A model generated the notes under the pieces. That model had not been told where the DNA came from. It did not search any database and worked only from the letters and a program-made list of their open reading frames with translations. DNA of 64,000 nt, from assembly GCF_050947335.1 (NCBI RefSeq), contig NC_134988.1, positions 7,626,001 through 7,690,000 on the forward strand, given 5' to 3'. This DNA comes from Megachile rotundata (taxonomy: Eukaryota; Arthropoda; Insecta; Hymenoptera; Megachilidae). This document shows positions 60,650-64,000 of the stretch, piece after piece (the stretch's first letter is position 1; every line of letters begins with the position of its first letter). The position numbers and the translations under genes were made by a program.

Positions 60650-62400
60650 GGGTGTCTCACGAGTCTACCCTAAAAATTTCAAGTTAAAAGATCCAAAATT
60701 GCCTGTAGCATGTTGATTTTTAATTTTTATACCTTAAGTAATATGTCATAAAACTGAAAATGCATTATTTTAAGCAAATGTGATAAAGAAAATGCATTGC
60801 TAAGTACTGATAGTTTATTATACCGAACCGAAAAAGTTCAAGTAGATCCCGATCCATTTTATGTTCAGCGAAGCCGATAATTGTTTCACCTCTTGCATAC
60901 ATCTAGCATTGTGATTGATTTCGAAAGGTGTAGACTCTACGGTCTAGAATCTGAATGGTAATACGCTTTAATTACTAAGATTATACAAAGAATGGTTTTC
61001 GAAATACGACCCACCATGATAAACGACCCACATGTGACGCCAGACGATCCCACTCCTACGTACGAGTACATCATCGGTCAAACGTATTCTAAATGCAGCT
61101 AATCAATTTTTCAATTCGAATCAATTGGCGCTACTATAATAGTAGGAAGAAATTATGGTTGTTGTTATATAATATAACATGGGTGGAAGAATGTCGGGGC
61201 ATTATTAAATGTATTGTTTATTGTATTAAAGCTATTGTTCTTATGGTATTTGGTTGCAGTGGACGAAATCACATCATCCACATATTTGGTTACCTTTGGA
61301 CGAAATCATATTGTCCACATATTTGGTTATACTTTTGGATGAAATAAAATTCTGATACGCATATTAGTTGAATAGAATAAATAGTTGCCTCATAAATTAC
61401 TATATTTGGTGATTGCAAGTGTCTTAATTTAGGGATTTGAGAATTTTTAATTTTTTAAACTAGGAACTTTGCAATTTGAAGACTTGAAAATTTTAGACTT
61501 GATAAACCAAGATAAATATAATTTAATAATCCTTCCAATGTCCCATTTCATTTTCTCCAAAATCAAGAGTGTTTACATCGAAACTAACCTAACCTTGTAC
61601 ACCTAATCTAACTTAACTCTCAACATGCAAAGTGTAAAGAACATCTAATAGGATCTCCAAAAGCACAATTACCCTCAAACCCAAAATGAACCTAATTTAC
61701 CAGTCCCCCAAACGTTAAATTTCATTTTCTCCCTCGTCTCGGGTGCCAATCAAGACACTTCGGTTTCGCACCGAAATAAAGTCTCGATTTTCACGGGACA
61801 CGAAAGCGGGCAGAATTAAAGTATCGACCGTTATCGAGTGGTAACATGAAATTCCTTTCACGGCTTTCGAAAGCGTAAGAAAGTCGATGGAAAGAAAGAG
61901 AACCTGTTTAATAAAGACTCGTTATTTTTCTTTTCGAACCGCCATGCCGTTTGTTTGTATGGAAATATTCAAGCGCGTGGGAAAACTCGCGCACATATGC
62001 CGCTGAATATGGATGATCATATTAACACGGTGTTCCGGATTCAGTTTACACTTTCGACGGATACAATCTGATCCCTTCTATTTGCATCGTTTACAACGAT
62101 TAACGAATTAACCGTGATAGTTTCTGCAATGCATTTAATGAGATGCACCTGGGATGAGGTTCAAACAAAGTGCTCATCAGAATTGGTGAAAACTATGTCA
62201 CGTACAAGGTGATAAATTGTTGTATAAATGGGAATTAGTTCAACCCCATTCTCCTTACACCGCGTTTACATTATGCTAGTAACCAGTGCAAGTGGTCCAT
62301 GCAAATAGGTAGTCGAATTTTTGCGTTTATTACTTTGTTTATACCAGGTCTATTATATGTTGGAAAAGGAAAATGGTTTCTTTCCTTTCTTCCTTCCTTT
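60650..62400. other. Noncoding stretch
   Basis: A 38-bp unit around ACATATTTGGTTA with TGGACGAAAT repeats three times at 61250-61350. A GC-richer patch lies at 61730-62150 without a coherent frame. No gene recognised. Confidence 0.4.
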
Positions 62401-62404
62401 TGGG

Positions 62405-64000
62405 AATATAGCGATTTGGGGATGTAGCGATTTGGGCTTGGGAGAATTGGGGTTGTAGCGGTTTGGATATGTGAGAATTTTGGAATATTGGAATTTGGGG
62501 ATGTAGAGATTTGGGGATGTAGAGATTTGGGGATGTAGGGATTTGGGGAGTTGGGGAGTTGAGGAGTTGGGAATTTGGGAATTTGGGAATTTGGGATTTG
62601 GGGGTTTGGGGGTTTGGGAATCTGGGAATTTGGGATTTGGGGGTTTGGAGGTTTGGGATTTGGGAAGTTAGGGATTTGGCAATTTGAGATTTGGGGAGTT
62701 TGGGATTTGGGAAGTTTGGGGGTTTGGGATTTGGGAAGTTAGGGATTTGGCAATTTGGGATTTGGGAAGTTTGGGATTTGGGAAGTTTGGGATTTGGGAA
62801 GTTTGGGATTTGGGAAGTTTGGGATTTGGGAAGTTTGGGATTGGGGAAGTTTGGGATTTGGAAAGTTAGGGATTTGGAAGTTTGGGATTTCAGGAGCTAG
62901 GAATTTGGGGAAGTAGAGATTTGAGAATTTGGGATTTGGGGGTTTAGTATTTGGGAAGTTAGGGATTTGGCAATTTGGGATTTGGGGAGTTTGGGATTTG
63001 GGAAGTTTGGGGGTTTGGGATTTGGGAAGTTAGGGATTTGGCAATTTGGGATTTGGGGAGTTTGGGATTTGGGAAGTTTGGGATTTGGGAAGTTTGGGAT
63101 TTGGGAAGTTTGGGATTTGGGAAGTTTGGGATTGGGGAAGTTTGGGATTTGGAAAGTTAGGGATTTGGAAGTTTGGGATTTCAGGAGCTAGGAATTTGGG
63201 GAAGTAGAGATTTGAGAATTTGGGATTTGGGGGTTTAGTATTTGGGAAGTTAGGGATTTGGCAATTTGGGATTTGGGGAGTTTGGGATTTGGGAAGTTTG
63301 GGGGTTTGGGATTTGGGAAGTTAGGGATTTGGCAATTTGGGATTTGGGGAGTTTGGGATTTGGGAAGTTTGGGGGTTTGGGATTTGGGAAGTTAGGGATT
63401 TGGCAATTTGGGATTTGGGAAGTTTGGGATTTGGGAAGTTTGGGATTTGGGAAGTTTGGGATTTGGGAAGTTTGGGATTTGGGAAGTTTGGGATTGGGGA
63501 AGTTTGGGATTTGGAAAGTTAGGGATTTGGAAGTTTGGGATTTCAGGAGCTAGGAATTTGGGGAAGTAGAGATTTGAGAATTTGGGATTTGGGGGTTTAG
63601 TATTTGGGAAGTTAGGGATTTGGCAATTTGGGATTTGGGGAGTTTGGGATTTGGGAAGTTTGGGGGTTTGGGATTTGGGAAGTTAGGGATTTGGCAATTT
63701 GGGATTTGGGGAGTTTGGGATTTGGGAAGTTTGGGATTTGGGAAGTTTGGGATTTGGGAAGTTTGGGATTTGGGAAGTTTGGGATTGGGGAAGTTTGGGA
63801 TTTGGAAAGTTAGGGATTTGGAAGTTTGGGATTTCAGGAGCTAGGAATTTGGGGAAGTAGAGATTTGAGAATTTGGGATTTGGGGGTTTAGTATTTGGGA
63901 AGTTAGGGATTTGGCAATTTGGGATTTGGGGAGTTTGGGATTTGGGAAGTTTGGGGGTTTGGGATTTGGGAAGTTAGGGATTTGGCAATTTGGGATTTGG
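62405..64000. repeat. TTTGGGAAGTTTGGGA higher-order minisatellite, runs off the window
   Basis: A 16-bp unit (GGGATTTGGGAAGTTT) is embedded in a higher-order repeat. The landmark CAGGAGCTAGGAATTTGG occurs at 62891, 63182, 63544 and 63835, giving periods of 291, 362 and 291 bp. The longer unit contains one extra 71-bp block. Copies look almost identical. Plus-strand frames of 60-95 codons of Gly-Phe-Trp-Leu type are repeat products. Confidence 0.95.

Noticed and set aside
62684..63844. Several overlapping 60-95-codon frames, apparently a gene family
   Set aside because: They repeat because the higher-order minisatellite repeats; two frames are open at once.

Overview
The window looks like nuclear DNA of an insect, most likely a hymenopteran. 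It is very AT-rich, has spliceosomal introns with GT-AG junctions, insect-type 5S rRNA genes, a eukaryotic tRNA-Phe, a STRAP (UNRIP) WD40 gene, an animal haem peroxidase gene, and abundant minisatellites and degraded transposons. The order-level assignment is inference from base composition and repeat style; no species is named. There are no operons or phage-like or plasmid-like features.

Layout. 0-5 kb: two nearly identical 5S rRNA genes 3,054 bp apart, each inside a duplicated block of about 600 bp, with a decayed third 5S copy between them. 5-24 kb: mostly noncoding, with a 58-bp minisatellite, GAATTTGG-type arrays, two small terminal-inverted-repeat elements, a 177-bp tandem array, a perfect 7-bp array of about 617 bp, and a tRNA-Phe(GAA) gene. 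On the minus strand there is one convincing orphan signal-peptide exon (16153-16219) whose remaining exons are not identified, plus weaker candidate exons. 24.4-26.6 kb: STRAP in five exons on the plus strand, reconstructed completely (330 aa).

27.9-55.6 kb: one large minus-strand gene for a secreted protein with two tandem haem-peroxidase domains and a C-terminal VWC-like module. Six coding exons with matching phases give 1,418 residues; the initiator exon was not found. The first peroxidase domain has lost its distal His, distal Arg and proximal His, while the second keeps all three. A polybasic RRRKR site lies between them. STRAP and the peroxidase are convergent (tail to tail).

The peroxidase introns are full of repeats: a Tc1/mariner transposase remnant and an unnamed 675-bp repeat present twice in mirrored order, a three-copy 450-550-bp family, a tandem 287-bp array, and minisatellites. 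The most unusual structure is in the last intron (29410-30735): two tandem arrays of a roughly 197-bp unit facing each other, each unit carrying a CTCF-like CCGCTAGATGGCGCC motif. The window ends inside a higher-order minisatellite (from about 62.4 kb) with 291- and 362-bp units.
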